The position numbers and the translations under genes were made by a program. The notes beneath the pieces were generated by a model. The model saw only the letters and a program-made list of their open reading frames with translations. It had not been told where the DNA came from and searched no databases. Source: Saccopteryx bilineata (taxonomy: Eukaryota > Chordata > Mammalia > Chiroptera > Emballonuridae). Taken from it: 64,000 bases of DNA. Below, piece by piece: positions 22,767 through 33,540 of the stretch. How positions within the stretch are numbered: the stretch's first letter is position 1; every line of letters begins with the position of its first letter. The stretch lies in NCBI RefSeq assembly GCF_036850765.1, contig NC_089496.1:104060767-104124766 (forward strand), read 5' to 3'.

Positions 22767-23555
22767 CAGGGGTCCCCATACTACTGCCCACGGGGGCCAC
22801 GTGCGGCCCCCTGCGGCCCCCTGAGGTCATTTATCCACTGCCGCCACCCCACACACACACACACTTCTGGAAGGGGGCACCTCTTTCATTGGTGTTCAGT
22901 GTGAGGAGCATAGTTCCCATTGAAATACTGGTCATTTTGTTGATTTAAATTTACTTGTTCTTTATTTTAAATATTGTATTTGTTCCCGTTTTATTTTTTT
23001 TTTACTTTAAAATAAGATATGTGCAGTGTGCATAGGGATTTGTTCATAATTTTTTTATAGTCCAGCCCTCCAACGGTCTGAGGGACAGTGAACTGGCCCC
23101 CCGTGTAAAAAGTTTGGGGACTGTCCCTGGCCGGTTGGCTCAGCGGTAGAGCGTTGGCCTGGCGTGCGGGGGACCCGGGTTCGATTCCCGGCCAGGGCAC
23201 ATAGGAAAGCGCCCATTTGCTTCTCCACCCACCCCCCTCCTTCCTCTCTGTCTCTCTCTTCCCCTCCCGCAGCCAAGGCTCCATTGGAGCAAAGATGGCC
23301 CGGGCGCTGGGGATGGCTCCTTGGCCTCTGCCCCAGGCGCTAGAGTGGCTCTGGTCGTGGCAGAGCGACGCCCCAGAGCGGCAGAGCGAGGCCCCAGAGG
23401 GGCAGAGCATCGCCCCCTGGTGGGCAGAGCGTCGCCCCTGGTGGGCGTGCTGGGTGGATCCCGGTCGGGCGCATGCGGGAGTCTGTCTGACTGTCTCTTC
23501 CCGTTTCCAGTTTCAGAAAAAAAAAAATACAAAAAAAAAAGTTTGGGGACCCCTG
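22767..23555 (-). mobile_element. hAT (Charlie-like) non-autonomous transposon, split by a SINE
   Basis: Inverted tips CAGGGGTCCCCATACTAC and AGTTTGGGGACCCCTG. Target duplication CAATACGG (22759-22766) and CAATACAG (23556-23563), 7 of 8 matching. It is the same family as 52469-52803 but inverted. A group A SINE sits at 23121-23540, close to one tip, with AGTTTGGGGA duplicated on both its sides. The order of events is therefore clear: hAT first, SINE later. Confidence 0.9.
23121..23540 (+). mobile_element. SINE group A inside a hAT element
   Basis: A young copy with intact head and an enlarged internal module array: about five successive CAGAGC/GCAGAGC units (23357-23450), one with a full CCCCCTGGTGG word at 23410-23423 and one with a one-base-shorter version. 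Poly-A tail, then the duplicated hAT tip. Confidence 0.94.
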
Positions 23556-23563
23556 CAATACAG

Positions 23564-25681
23564 TATTTGGAACACACAGTTTTTAAATTATTCACTGTTT
23601 ATCTGAAATTCAAATTTTAACTGAGTATCCTGCGTTTCATCTGTCAACCCTACATATGACTTTTCCCTCTCTTTCTTCTTTCCTTCCAAAAAACCTTCGA
23701 TATGAGCCTACTCTGCAGAGTCCCACACTAGGCACAAATAAAGCAGAGTGCTTTCCCTCAAGATACTCACAGCATAGTGGAGGCAACCTGGGAACCAATG
23801 CCTTTCACACGATGTGGTCCATCCCCAGCCTAATAAATGTTCACACAGATTGGGGACCCAAAGGAAGAAACAGTTTTGTATGGGGCAGACCCGGATGAAG
23901 TGGAGGAAAAGGGTTGCGGAAGAGGTACGGGGCGGGATCCTGAGCGGGACTCCTGTGGACAGGTGCACACCAACGAGGGGGGGGGGCACGCAGGGAGGTG
24001 GGGCGACAGGGAAACATGCTCTGCTCTGGGAGCATGGGGGTGCCTCTGTGGCCAGGCAGGTGATACAGGAGCTCTCTGTCTCTGGAGGTACTGGCGGTGC
24101 TGCTGCTGCTGTCAGGAGGGAAGGCCTGAAATCTTGTGTTTGGAGTCAAGTGTGAAAGGCTCTTTACACCATGCAGAGGAGTTGGAGCTCTCTTCAACGG
24201 GTCTTGGGAGACGAATACACAAATGGACAATGCCAGACCACAGGTGACAGTAACTCTGACCACAACCTCCGCAGCAGCTTGCCCAGGAAACCAAACCACA
24301 CAGCTTCTGTGGCAATCGGGCCAAAAAGGTCAGCACTCCGTCAGCGCCTGCCAGCTTCCCTGTTTTTGCTCCTGCGTCCAACTCAGGACCAAGCTCATAA
24401 AATGCCCCATTTCTAGTTGCCCGCCTCCAGCTTCCCAGGCCAACGACCCCCAGCCAGGACACACCTGAAGTCTTCTTTTTCCTCCAACAAGCCTCCCCAC
24501 TCCCCTGCCTGACTCGCATTTCTTCCTTAAATAGCTTGTTTGTTCTCATGCAAGTCGCCTTCATTTATTTCCTCAGTAAACGTATTGGTTTTTAAGAGAG
24601 GGAGGGGGCAATGGGAGTAGTTAGCCCTGTGGAAACTGATACCTTGATATATGGTGCTAATACAAGCACAGAGTTGCAATATACACACATACATATACAC
24701 ACTTTTTTTTGCAGTGTACACACACGTGCGCGAATGTCGCACTTTTTTAAAGTTTATATTCATCTGAACATCCCCAATTTCTCTTACATTCTAAATAAAG
24801 GCTTTGTTGAATCTTTAAAGTTCAGTTTAAAGCAAAAGTAATACTAAAGTTACCCTCACTTTTCTTTTGATTTACTATTTCACTTCCCCTCATGGTAGGT
24901 TGCATCATTGACTTCAATTTGTCAACCCTCCCTGTATCCACGCCCTGTGTCATTTGAATCTTAAGCTCCTCCCACTAAATGGGTGGAGCTTCTTGATGTT
25001 GAATTTGGTTGGCCATGTAACCTGCTTTGGTCAATGAGACGTTAGAAGAGGTGGCTCAAATACAAGATTGAAACAAGCTTACTGTTGGGGCTTAGTTCTC
25101 GTGCCTCTGCCCTCTACAGGGGAAGAACATACTCCAGCTGTTCCGCTGGTCACAGGAGGAGGATGAAAGTGGGGAGGTGAGCCACTCACAGCCAAGCAGT
25201 CTGGGTTCGACACCGGTCAGCTGGCCCACAGACCAATATGGAAGTAAATGGTTATTTTTTTGACACTCTGGAGTTTTATGGTTGTCCGCTATGTACCACT
25301 TTTGTACCAATACTTGACTATCACACCCCTTGATTCCAGAATTTCAAGGAATTTTTCATTATCACAAACATGTGATTATTAGTAGCAAGTCCTATCGGTT
25401 GCCTACCCAAACGCATGCCCCCCGCCATTCTTTCCTGATGGGACAGGTTTGGTTTATTTTCAGGGAAGGGCTCTGAAGCTGATGCCCTAGTGATGGAGAA
25501 GGGGAACAACGAACAAATATATATAACTGGCGGTGTGAAGAGACTCAACAGTGTCCTTCAGAAGAGTATCCTTCAGGGTCAGGGAAGGCGCCTCTGAACA
25601 AATGACCCTTAAGCCAAGACATACAGGGTGAGACAAGCCAGCTGTGTGGCGAGCAGATAAGAGGTCCAGGGAGAGACACAG
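23564..25681. other. Intergenic, mostly unique
   Basis: Scraps of an ancient repeat occur at about 23700-23850. At about 24950-25110 words shared with the 59275-59690 element appear (GGCCATGTAACCTGCTTTGG). A G run is at 23976-23984. No gene supported. Confidence 0.4.
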
Positions 25682-26496
25682 CATGGGTGAAGGTCCTGAG
25701 CCTGACCAAGGACTGGGAGACTGTCCACATGTCTGCAGTGAGGGGGGGGGGGGTCAGGGGTAGCAGCAGGAGATGGAGTGGTCGGCATGGGTGAAGGTCC
25801 TGAGCCTGACCAAGGACTGGGAGACTGTCCACATGTCTGCAGTGGGGGGGGTCAGGGGTAGCAGCAGGAGATGGAGTGGTCGGCATGGGTGGAGGTCATG
25901 AGGCCTGACCAAGGACTGGGAGACTGTCCACATGTCTGCAGTGGGGGGGGGGGGGCAGGGGTAGCAGCAGGAGATGGAGTGGTCGGCATGGGTGGAGGTC
26001 CTGAGCCTGACCAAGGACTGGGAGACTGTCCACATGTCTGCAGTGGGGGGGGTCAGGGTAGCAGCAGGAGATGGAGTGGTCGGCATGGGTGGAGGTCCTG
26101 AGCCTGACCAAGGACTGGGAGACTGTCCACATGTCTGCAGTGAGGGGGGGGGGGGGTCAGGGGTAGCAGCAGGAGATGGAGTGGTTGGCATGGGTGGAGG
26201 TCATGAGGCCTGACCAAGGACTGGGAGACTGTCCACATGTCTGCAGTGGGGGGGGTCAGGGTAGCAGCAGGAGATGGAGTGGTCGGCATGGGTGGAGGTC
26301 CTGAGCCTGACCAAGGACTGGGAGACTGTCCACATGTCTGCAGTGGGGGGGGGGGGTGTCAGGGGTAGCAGCAGGAGATGGAGTGGTCGGCATGGGTGGA
26401 GGTCCTGAGCCTGACCAAGGACTGGGAGACTGTCCACATGTCTGCAGTGGGGGGGGGGGGGGGGTCAGGGTAGCAGCAGGAGATGGAGTGGTCGGA
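25682..26496. repeat. G-run minisatellite, eight units of about 97-106 bp
   Basis: The anchor CCTGACCAAGGACTGGGAGA begins at 25701, 25805, 25904, 26006, 26103, 26209, 26306 and 26410. Spacings of 104, 99, 102, 97, 106, 97 and 104 are mostly due to G runs of about 8 to 18 bases that follow GTCTGCAGTG in each unit. Units 3 and 6 share the variant GGTCATGAGG; units 1 and 5 share GTGAGGGG. The long minus-strand open frames across it are by-products of the repeat. Confidence 0.95.
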
Positions 26497-27140
26497 GAGG
26501 TTGACAGGGGCCACTCACAAATGTATAGCCTTGAGTTACGGCGTCTCCTTACCCCTGCAGGGCCTGCAGGAGCCTCTGTGCTCACGTGGCCCTCTGACAC
26601 TGGCCTGGTCCACCTTACATGATGTATTTCAGCCTCGCCCTGTTGGACAAGTGACCCTAAGTCACATGTTTCCACCAAAATTGTAGAGCTTGTCCCACAT
26701 GAACATCTTTTTCTTCTTTTCTACACAGAGCTTAAGAGCCTTAAATTTGAATAAGTCCCACCAGATTGATGTGATTACATCATCTTAAAAGGAATGTGTG
26801 AATTCAGGAAGCTTTCGAATTGATTCTATTCTGAACATCCTTGGGGCCAAACAATGAGCTGGCATGCAAGTGCCACCTTCCATGTGGTGGCTTGGCGGCC
26901 CTGACACCTGAACAGAGATGGAGCCAAGGCGGGGCAGGAAAGAGAGAAAGAGAGGGGGCTGGAGGATGGCTCCCCACAGCCCAGGACAGAGGGCTGAGTC
27001 ATCTCGAGCTCTACTGTGCACCCTCCTACGCTTTTGAAGGGAGAGGAACAGGTGTAACATTTCTGGTGCTATGTCGACAATTTTTATGCACGTGGCCTCT
27101 GCCAGACACCCCCCAGTGGACATACTCACAAAGTTAGATC
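26497..27140. other. Intergenic, unique
   Basis: No repeat or gene supported. Confidence 0.4.
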
Positions 27141-27310
27141 AAGACATGCACAGGTGTTTGTAACCCCCAAAAGTTAGAAACAACCTAAATGACTTTCATT
27201 CAGGCAAATCTGGCTAAATTGATTCTTGTTCATCCATGTAATAGACTCCTCTGCATCAGCTAAAAATAAGGAGGTAAATCGATAGGGACTGAGAGTAAAA
27301 GATTTCAAAG
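27140..27310 (+). mobile_element. L1 3'-end fragment, very old
   Basis: AGTTAGAAACAACCTAAATG and TTCATCCATGTAATAGACTC resemble the terminal ORF2 to 3' UTR region of old L1 copies. Confidence 0.4.
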
Positions 27311-27661
27311 ATTAAAAGACATTAGAGATTGTCAGCTCAGTCCAGCAACCCATCCACTGAACACCTACTATGTGCTGACACTATCCCCAGCCTAAGGAAA
27401 GAGCAGATACAAATGCAATTTTATCTTTGCCCCCCAGGAACAAAACAAACATAATAATTCTCACAACTGCAGATGAAAGGGAGATGCTAAGAGGGGTGGG
27501 AATAATGTGGTTCAGGAGTAATAGATTCTCTATGGCCAGAGGGACCGGGAAGGCTTCCTGGAAGAGGTGGGAATGGATCTGGGGTAGTGCAGAGGGGCCA
27601 TTCCAGACCAGACAAACAGCTGGAGCAAAGATGGAGAAGCAAAAGAAAAACAGGCTGTGCA
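27311..27661. repeat. Ancient interspersed repeat (family not resolved)
   Basis: AACACCTACTATGTGCTGAC, CAGATACAAATGCAATTTTA and GGAAGGCTTCCTGGAAGAGG follow the same old repeat layout as 9860-10650. Confidence 0.4.
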
Positions 27662-27737
27662 GGGAGAGAGGAGAGGCTGGGACCCAGAGTGCTGGGGCAG
27701 GGAGAGAGGAGAGGCTGGGACCCAGAGTGCTGGGGCA
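27662..27737. repeat. 38-bp tandem duplication
   Basis: The unit starting GGGAGAGAGGAGAGGCTGGG occurs twice head to tail without visible differences. Confidence 0.9.
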
Positions 27738-28342
27738 GAGGGGTGGGTGGGGGGAAGGGTAGCAGGAGAGCCAGGAGCTGAGAGCTGGCAGCGGAGACAG
27801 GCGCCGGGCCTGAGAGTGCCGAGTGGCCCGTGGAGAGGTTTGCACTTAATTCTGCGGACACTGAAAGTGTCTGAGTCAGGGGCCAAAGGATCACAGCAGT
27901 GTTTGAGATTCAGGTTGATGACTATTTGGTTTGTAAAAGTCAGTGTCACCTCCCCAAAATATCAAAGTGCTGGGACAAAGGGCAGGGAAGAGTTTGGTGA
28001 CAAAGTCGTCAACTCCAGCCTTACCGAGGATGCAGCAGGACTGCAGGACCGCAGGGCTGAGCACTAGGGAAGCTGGTCTGCTGTGGTCTGACGTGACCTC
28101 CGTCTTGAGGAACCAGCTCCCTGCTCACCTTGAGCCTGAATGAGGAGTCCCACCTCCTTGGCCTTGAACCTCTGCACTTGCCCACTGGTGGTGGTTCTAG
28201 TGACCCCAGAGCCCACCCCAGAATCAGCCCCTGGCCATCCTGTGACAGGTGACAAGGTAAAGGCAGTCCAGGAGCTCAGGCGGAGATGACACCAAGCACG
28301 TAAAACTGCCTCAACATTACTACTCACTTAAGAAAACAAACA
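27738..28342. other. Intergenic, unique
   Basis: Nothing supported. Confidence 0.4.
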
Positions 28343-28769
28343 GCCCGACCAGGCGGTGGTGCAGTGACGCTGAGGACCCAGGTTCGAAACCCCAAGGTTG
28401 CTGGCTTGAGCACAGGCTCATTTGGCTTGAGTGTGGGCTCACCAGCTTCAGTGAGGGGTCATCAGCTTGAGCGTGGGATCATAGACATGACCCCATGGTC
28501 ACTGGCTTAAGCTCAAGGTCACTGGCTTGAGCCCAAGATCTCTGGCTTAAGCAAGGGGTCACTGGCTCCACTGGAGCCCCCGGTAAAGGCACATATGAGA
28601 AAGCAATCAATGAACAACTAAGGTGCCACAACTATGAGTTAATGCTTCTCATCTGTCTCCCTTCCTATTTGCTGTCAGTTCCTGTCTATCTGTCTGCCTC
28701 TCTCTCTCTCTCTCTCTCTTTCCATCTCTCTCTCTCTCTCTCTCTCTCAGAAAACAAACAAACAAAAAA
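28343..28769 (+). mobile_element. SINE group C, long copy
   Basis: Head GCCCGACCAGGCGGTGGTGC, then a serial run of CACTGGCTT / AGCTTGAG modules, GGCACATATGAGAAAGCAAT, and a (CT)n run at about 28697-28748. The tRNA-like part is shortened: after GCAGTG it jumps directly to ACGCTGAGGACCCAGG. Confidence 0.9.
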
Positions 28770-28873
28770 GAAACAGATTTTCTGATTGCCTTTCTGAAGA
28801 GGAAGTTTCTTGTAACTTCTCAAATCTTTCAGGCCCCAGTGCTGGCTCTTCTCTTCCTTAGAAACCTGCAGCC

Positions 28874-29013
28874 CCACCCTCAATGAAAGTGTCCCTCTAT
28901 ACAGTCGACACCAACCACACCAACATGTTTCAATAGCCGATTCCCACCCTCAATGAAAGTGTCCCTTTATACAGTCAACACCAACCACACCAACATGTTT
29001 CAATAGCCGATTC
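28874..29013. repeat. 70-bp tandem duplication
   Basis: Two head-to-tail units start at CCACCCTCAATGAAAGTG at 28874 and 28944. They differ at only about two positions (CTCTAT/CTTTAT and GTCGACA/GTCAACA), so the duplication is recent. Confidence 0.95.
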
Positions 29014-29189
29014 CAGCCACACTTCTCCTCTCCGTTTCCAGCCCCGAGAGGACTACTGACATTAATTGGAAAGACACTGTCTGCAAGAAGCAACCATATT
29101 ATGAATGTCTTGAGAGCTGGGCCCCTGTCCAATTCAGCCACTCATTCCATGAATACCTACCAAATGTGCCAGGCATCCCTGCAGCTAAC

Positions 29190-29370
29190 ATAGCAGAGTG
29201 ATTATGGCACAGGCTTTGGGGCAAGACTGCCTGGGTTCTTCTCTCAGCCCCACCACTTACATGTTGTGTGACCTTGGGCAAATTAATTAGCCTCTCTGAG
29301 CCTTAGGGATAATAATATCACCTACCTCATAGGTTTTGAGGACTAAATTATACATATAAATTTCTGAGAA
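29190..29370 (+). mobile_element. MIR, well preserved
   Basis: Sense MIR order: GACTGCCTGGGTTCTTCTCT, TTGTGTGACCTTGGGCAAAT, TAATATCACCTACCTCATAG. Confidence 0.85.
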
Positions 29371-29379
29371 CAGATATCC

Positions 29380-29860
29380 ATACAACACTTGCACACACAC
29401 GTTCTTAACAGCCAAAAGGTAGCAGCAATCCAAATGCCCATCAACTGAAGAATGGATAAATAAGATGCCGCCCACCTGCACAACAGATTATTCAGCAGTC
29501 CAAAGGAATGGAGTGCTGACGAATGCTCCAACAGGATGAGCCTTGAGAACATCGTGCTCAGAAGCAGCCGTGGAGGGCCACCTATTGTATACTTCCATTT
29601 ATATGAAATATCCAGAACAGGGAACTCTATAGAGGAAGAAAGTAGATTAGCAGCTGCCGGAGCTGTGGGGAGGGAGTGGGGTGGGACTGACTACTAATAG
29701 GTAGAGGGTTTTCTTCTGGAGTAATTAAAATGTTCTGAAATTGATTGTGGTGATGGTTCCACAACTCTGTGACTATACTAAGAGCCATTGAATTGTATAC
29801 TTTGGATCGGTGAATTATAAGGTACATGAATTGTATCTCAACAAAGCTGTTGTTTAAATG
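29380..29860 (+). mobile_element. L1 3' end (end of ORF2 and 3' UTR)
   Basis: CCCATCAACTGAAGAATGGA, TATTCAGCAGTCCAAAGGAA, TTCCATTTATATGAAATATC and TGATTGTGGTGATGGTTCCA appear in the L1M 3'-end order. Frames are broken. Confidence 0.8.
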
Positions 29861-31339
29861 TCTTAGGACAGTGCCTGGTAGTATTTGGTGCTGGGGAAAC
29901 AGGAGTAAAGAAGAAAAAACAGATTCTCTGCGTCATGAAGCTTGTTTTCACAGAACTCACTTCTGCACCACACTCGTGGTCTGGAGGAGCACTGACACCC
30001 AGCCGACATCACCGTCACCTGTCAGACGTGTACATCCTGTAAAGCCCAGCCACAGGACCCCATGTGAAGGTGTGGCTTATGATGTCTGGCCAGGGCTGTC
30101 TGCCTGTCTGTGTTTGTCTCTAACAAAGTTCACCATCTCATGGCCACATGGCCAGATCACCAGCTTTGCTTCTGAATTTTCTCAGCTGCTGATCTGGCTT
30201 TGCCTCCTGCTCTCAGAAGTTCTTGACCGCCTTGCTTTTCAGCCCCACCTTTGGACTTGACAAAGCACCTGCCTCCCTGGTGTGGACCTCCAGCTATCAG
30301 GGCCAGGCGCTAGGGCCCCTACCACCCCCAGCCCCCGGTAATAGCCAGGGTGGAAACCATCAAGATGGATCAGGTTAGACAGAAGGCAAGAGCCAGCATG
30401 TGGTCACCCAAGACTGGGGAGTCTCCCCTCACATCCACGAGGGCTGCAGGACAGCTCATGGTGCCCATGAACCACCAGCCCAGTGGTCCTGAGTGGGAGA
30501 GGGGCTGGCTTCCAGGAATGAGGTGAAGAGGGAAAAGCAAGGAGGCTGGAGTGGCAACTCCATCCACAACAGGGCCTGGACCAGGGCGTCCATCCTCTCC
30601 AGACCCCTAACCTCAGCCTGTCTGCAACTGCCCCCCCAGACCCTTGTTGCACCTGCCGGGGTGATAGCAGTCACTGATCTCCCTGCGCAGGAGGCCAGCA
30701 GTCATCAGGTGGAATGAAGCTGGTGGAAGAGAGATGGGTGGGTGGCCATGGCTACGAGCAGACGTCAACGTGGCTGACTCCCAGCACGACGGGTTTGGGA
30801 ACAGAGAACTTGACATGCGGGAGCCAGACAGCAAAGAGCCACTGAGGAGTGGCTTCCCTCATCTCTCCCCGTGGCTGTTTCTGAGGCCGATCTCTCCATC
30901 TGGGAGAGCCAGGTCACAGTGTGTAATTCACACAGGCCAGGACCACAGGACCAGCACCCAGGAGGTGACTCACCACAGCATGCTCCCCTTGGTCCTGTGG
31001 CCTTCTCCATTCCCACGAGCCTGTCAACCAGTACGGCTGTGACCCCAGTCTGTGTCACACCTCAGCTTGTCTCCTTTATTCCCCTTCTCTTTCCATATTC
31101 ATTCAGTGGGCAGGAAGGTGGGGTCCAGTGGCTGAGCAAGTGGTCATGGCCCTATGGAGGACAGAGAGGAGCCAAAGGAGAGCAGGGGCCAGAAGTGTCC
31201 CCTGCCCCTCAGGGGGACAGGTGCTGCTGGTCAGAGGGGTCAGAGCAGGAAGAGGGGCACCGGGGTGGGGGTGGGGGGTGGGGGCTGGGAGGAGGCCCAG
31301 TGCAAACACAAACACAAAACAAAACGTATCACACGTGGG
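29861..31339. other. Intergenic, unique, GC-moderate
   Basis: No gene or repeat supported. Several open frames of 70-170 codons overlap on both strands, none with recognisable domains. Confidence 0.4.
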
Positions 31340-31930
31340 TTAAATGCCCAAGCTCTGGAGTCAGGCAGCCCAGGTTCAAATAACCGGTGGGATCTTGGGT
31401 AAGTCATTTAATTTCTCAGTCACATCTGAATTTCCTCATCTAAAAAAGAGGAATAATGAAACCTCAAAGGATTGTAATAAGAATCAGCCTGACGAGGCGG
31501 TGGCGCAGTGGATAGAGCATTGGCCTGGGACGTAGAGGACCCAGGTTTGAAACCCTGAGGTTGCCAGCCTGAGCATGGGCTCATCAGCTTGAGCATGGGG
31601 TTGCTAGCCTGAGCATGGGATCATAAACATGACCCCGTGATCGCTGGCCTTGACCCAAGGTCACTGGCTTGAGCAAGGGGTCACTTGCTCTGCTGTAGCC
31701 CCAGGTCAAGGCACATATGAGAAAGCAATCAGTGAACAATTAAGGAGCCACAAGGAAGAATTAATGCTTCTCATCTCTCTTCCTTCCTGTCTGTCTGTCC
31801 CTCTCTCTGTCTCTCTCGCAAAAAAAGAGAAAAGAAGAAATTGTAATAAGAATCAAATGAGACAGCATACAGATTGTGCATGGCATATAGTAGATACTCT
31901 AGCAATAGGGGCCATTATTTTATTAGAAAA
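31340..31930 (+). mobile_element. MIR split by a group C SINE
   Basis: Sense MIR words (CTGGAGTCAGGCAGCCCAGG, ATCTTGGGTAAGTCATTTAA) stop at the insertion and resume after it (CAAATGAGACAGCATACAGA). The SINE at 31487-31839 is flanked by ATTGTAATAAGAATCA at 31471-31486 and 31840-31855, perfect over 16 bp. Confidence 0.85.
31487..31839 (+). mobile_element. SINE group C
   Basis: Head GCCTGACGAGGCGGTGGCGC, serial GCATGGG modules, GGCACATATGAGAAAGCAAT, CT- and A-rich end. A perfect 16-bp duplication flanks it. It sits inside an older MIR. Confidence 0.94.
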
Positions 31931-33240
31931 TAGACACATCCTCTTTGGAATTAGGAACATCACCTCCAGGAAACCCCCTAGGCTTTCTTTCAAGCATCTA
32001 AAGTACTCCTTGGTGAAAGAGAGGACAAAGACTGCTGTACTAGGAGGAATAAAGATAAGAAACAGAAACAAATGTCTCGCCAGGCTTGGGGCCAGGCCCA
32101 AGCTGGCCCCTTTATCTACCATACCTCACTCCACCCACCCAGCAGCCCACAAAAGGAAGATGTGCTGTTTGACCCAACAGGATTACAAAACCCCGCCTCA
32201 GTCCCTGGGCTTGAGTTGCTCCTGAGTGTCTGATGTAGGGACATGCAAGGCCCAGCAGGGACACTAGATGAGGACTGGCATTCAGTGACAGCTCTGAACA
32301 CAAGGACCCAGGTTCACCAGCACGGAGAGCAACAGCTCCTCCCTAAAGCAGAGGGGCGGTGACCATCCAAAGGGCAATTGCTTCCTCTGAGCAGAGGGGT
32401 GGAGGGAAGCTATTTCCAGGAATGCAGCAGGAGCACAGGCTGGTTCCCCTCAAAGGAGAGGCCAAACGCTGAGCTCGGATCCCCGTCGGAGACTGAGCGT
32501 CTTCACCTTTGAAACGCACCCTATTCACACGCTGGGTCACAAGGCAACCAGTGGAGTTGGGTCCTGCAATGATCTGCTTGGCTCTCCACAAATGGCTCTT
32601 TGCCATGGCAACGGGCACTTCAGAGACTCGGAGCCTGCTCAGATGGGAATCTGCTCTCCAGCGACACTTCAGGCTTCTTCCCCCTCATTGTGCAGGGAGC
32701 CGGCTACTCAGAGAATGCAAGGGGCGGGGAGCCCAGAGCTCTCCATTCTTAGCGGGAGCCTACCTCTCCCTGTTTTCTTTCTCCACAGAGATTTGGATCA
32801 GGTGTGACAGATGTGAAGAGGAAAGGAAACTCCGCGTGGCCTCTCTGAGAAGTCAGCTGCCACAGGAGGGTGTTTCCCTGAACCATTCCCACGGACAGTT
32901 ACTGCAAAGATACAAACAGACACAGCCGGGGCCCCCAGATGCTCCCAGAGCCCCCCAGGAGGCCAGGGCTGTGGCAGCTGGGCTGAGTGTGGCCCCAGAG
33001 ATCCCACAAGGAGAGATGGGGTCCTGGGAAGTTAATGAATATTCTGAAGGTTCCACCAGCACCCCCAACTCCCCTCCCTACAGTTGTCCCCATTTCACAA
33101 AAAGCCAAGTCCTCTCTTCTGAGACTTCAGGCCAAACCTGGTACCGAGGCCTCTCTCTCTCTCTCACACTTCATGGTCAACCTGTCAGTCATTCCTCTGG
33201 ATTCCAAGCTTCAAAATGTGGTCACCTCTGACATTTTCCT
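31931..33240. other. Intergenic, unique; one 240-codon open frame
   Basis: The frame 32509-33231 (+) is one of the longest in the window and is not repeat-derived. It shows no domain, signal peptide or membrane segment. A pyrimidine-rich acceptor-like stretch ends at CCACAG (32784-32789). An X-box-like palindrome lies at 32599-32612. I do not call a gene. Confidence 0.35.
32599..32612. promoter_or_regulatory. RFX X-box-like palindrome
   Basis: TTTGCCATGGCAAC contains the palindrome TTGCCATGGCAA and differs from the consensus X-box GTTNCCATGGNAAC only at the first base. Confidence 0.45.
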
Positions 33241-33540
33241 ACCATCTCTGATGCTACCTGAGCTCTTGGCCGACCTCCCTGCCTCGCCCTCACTGCCTGT
33301 TCTCCATGGAGCAGCGAGCAAGTCCCCGACTGAACTCAGACTGTGTCCTCCTCGGCCCCAAACTCACCAGGGCTCCTCCTCTCGCTCGGGCAAAGCTCAC
33401 CTGCTCAGCTTTCAAGGCCCTGCGTGACCACCCGGTGCCTGCGACCACTCAGACTTGGGCCCCACTGGCCCCTCACCTAGTCCGCCCCAGTCACGCTACC
33501 CAATTATTGTCTGTCCCTCCTGAGAGGTCTTCCCCAACAC
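33240..33540 (-). mobile_element. L2 fragment, old
   Basis: TTTCAAGGCCCTGCGTGACC followed by GGGCCCCACTGGCCCCTCAC recalls the L2 3' region in this orientation. Weak. Confidence 0.35.

Noticed and set aside
25545..26678. Overlapping minus-strand frames of 78-145 codons with repeated PTTPSPAAT words
   Set aside because: Translation of the G-run minisatellite; the unit length is not a multiple of three, so the frame shifts between units.
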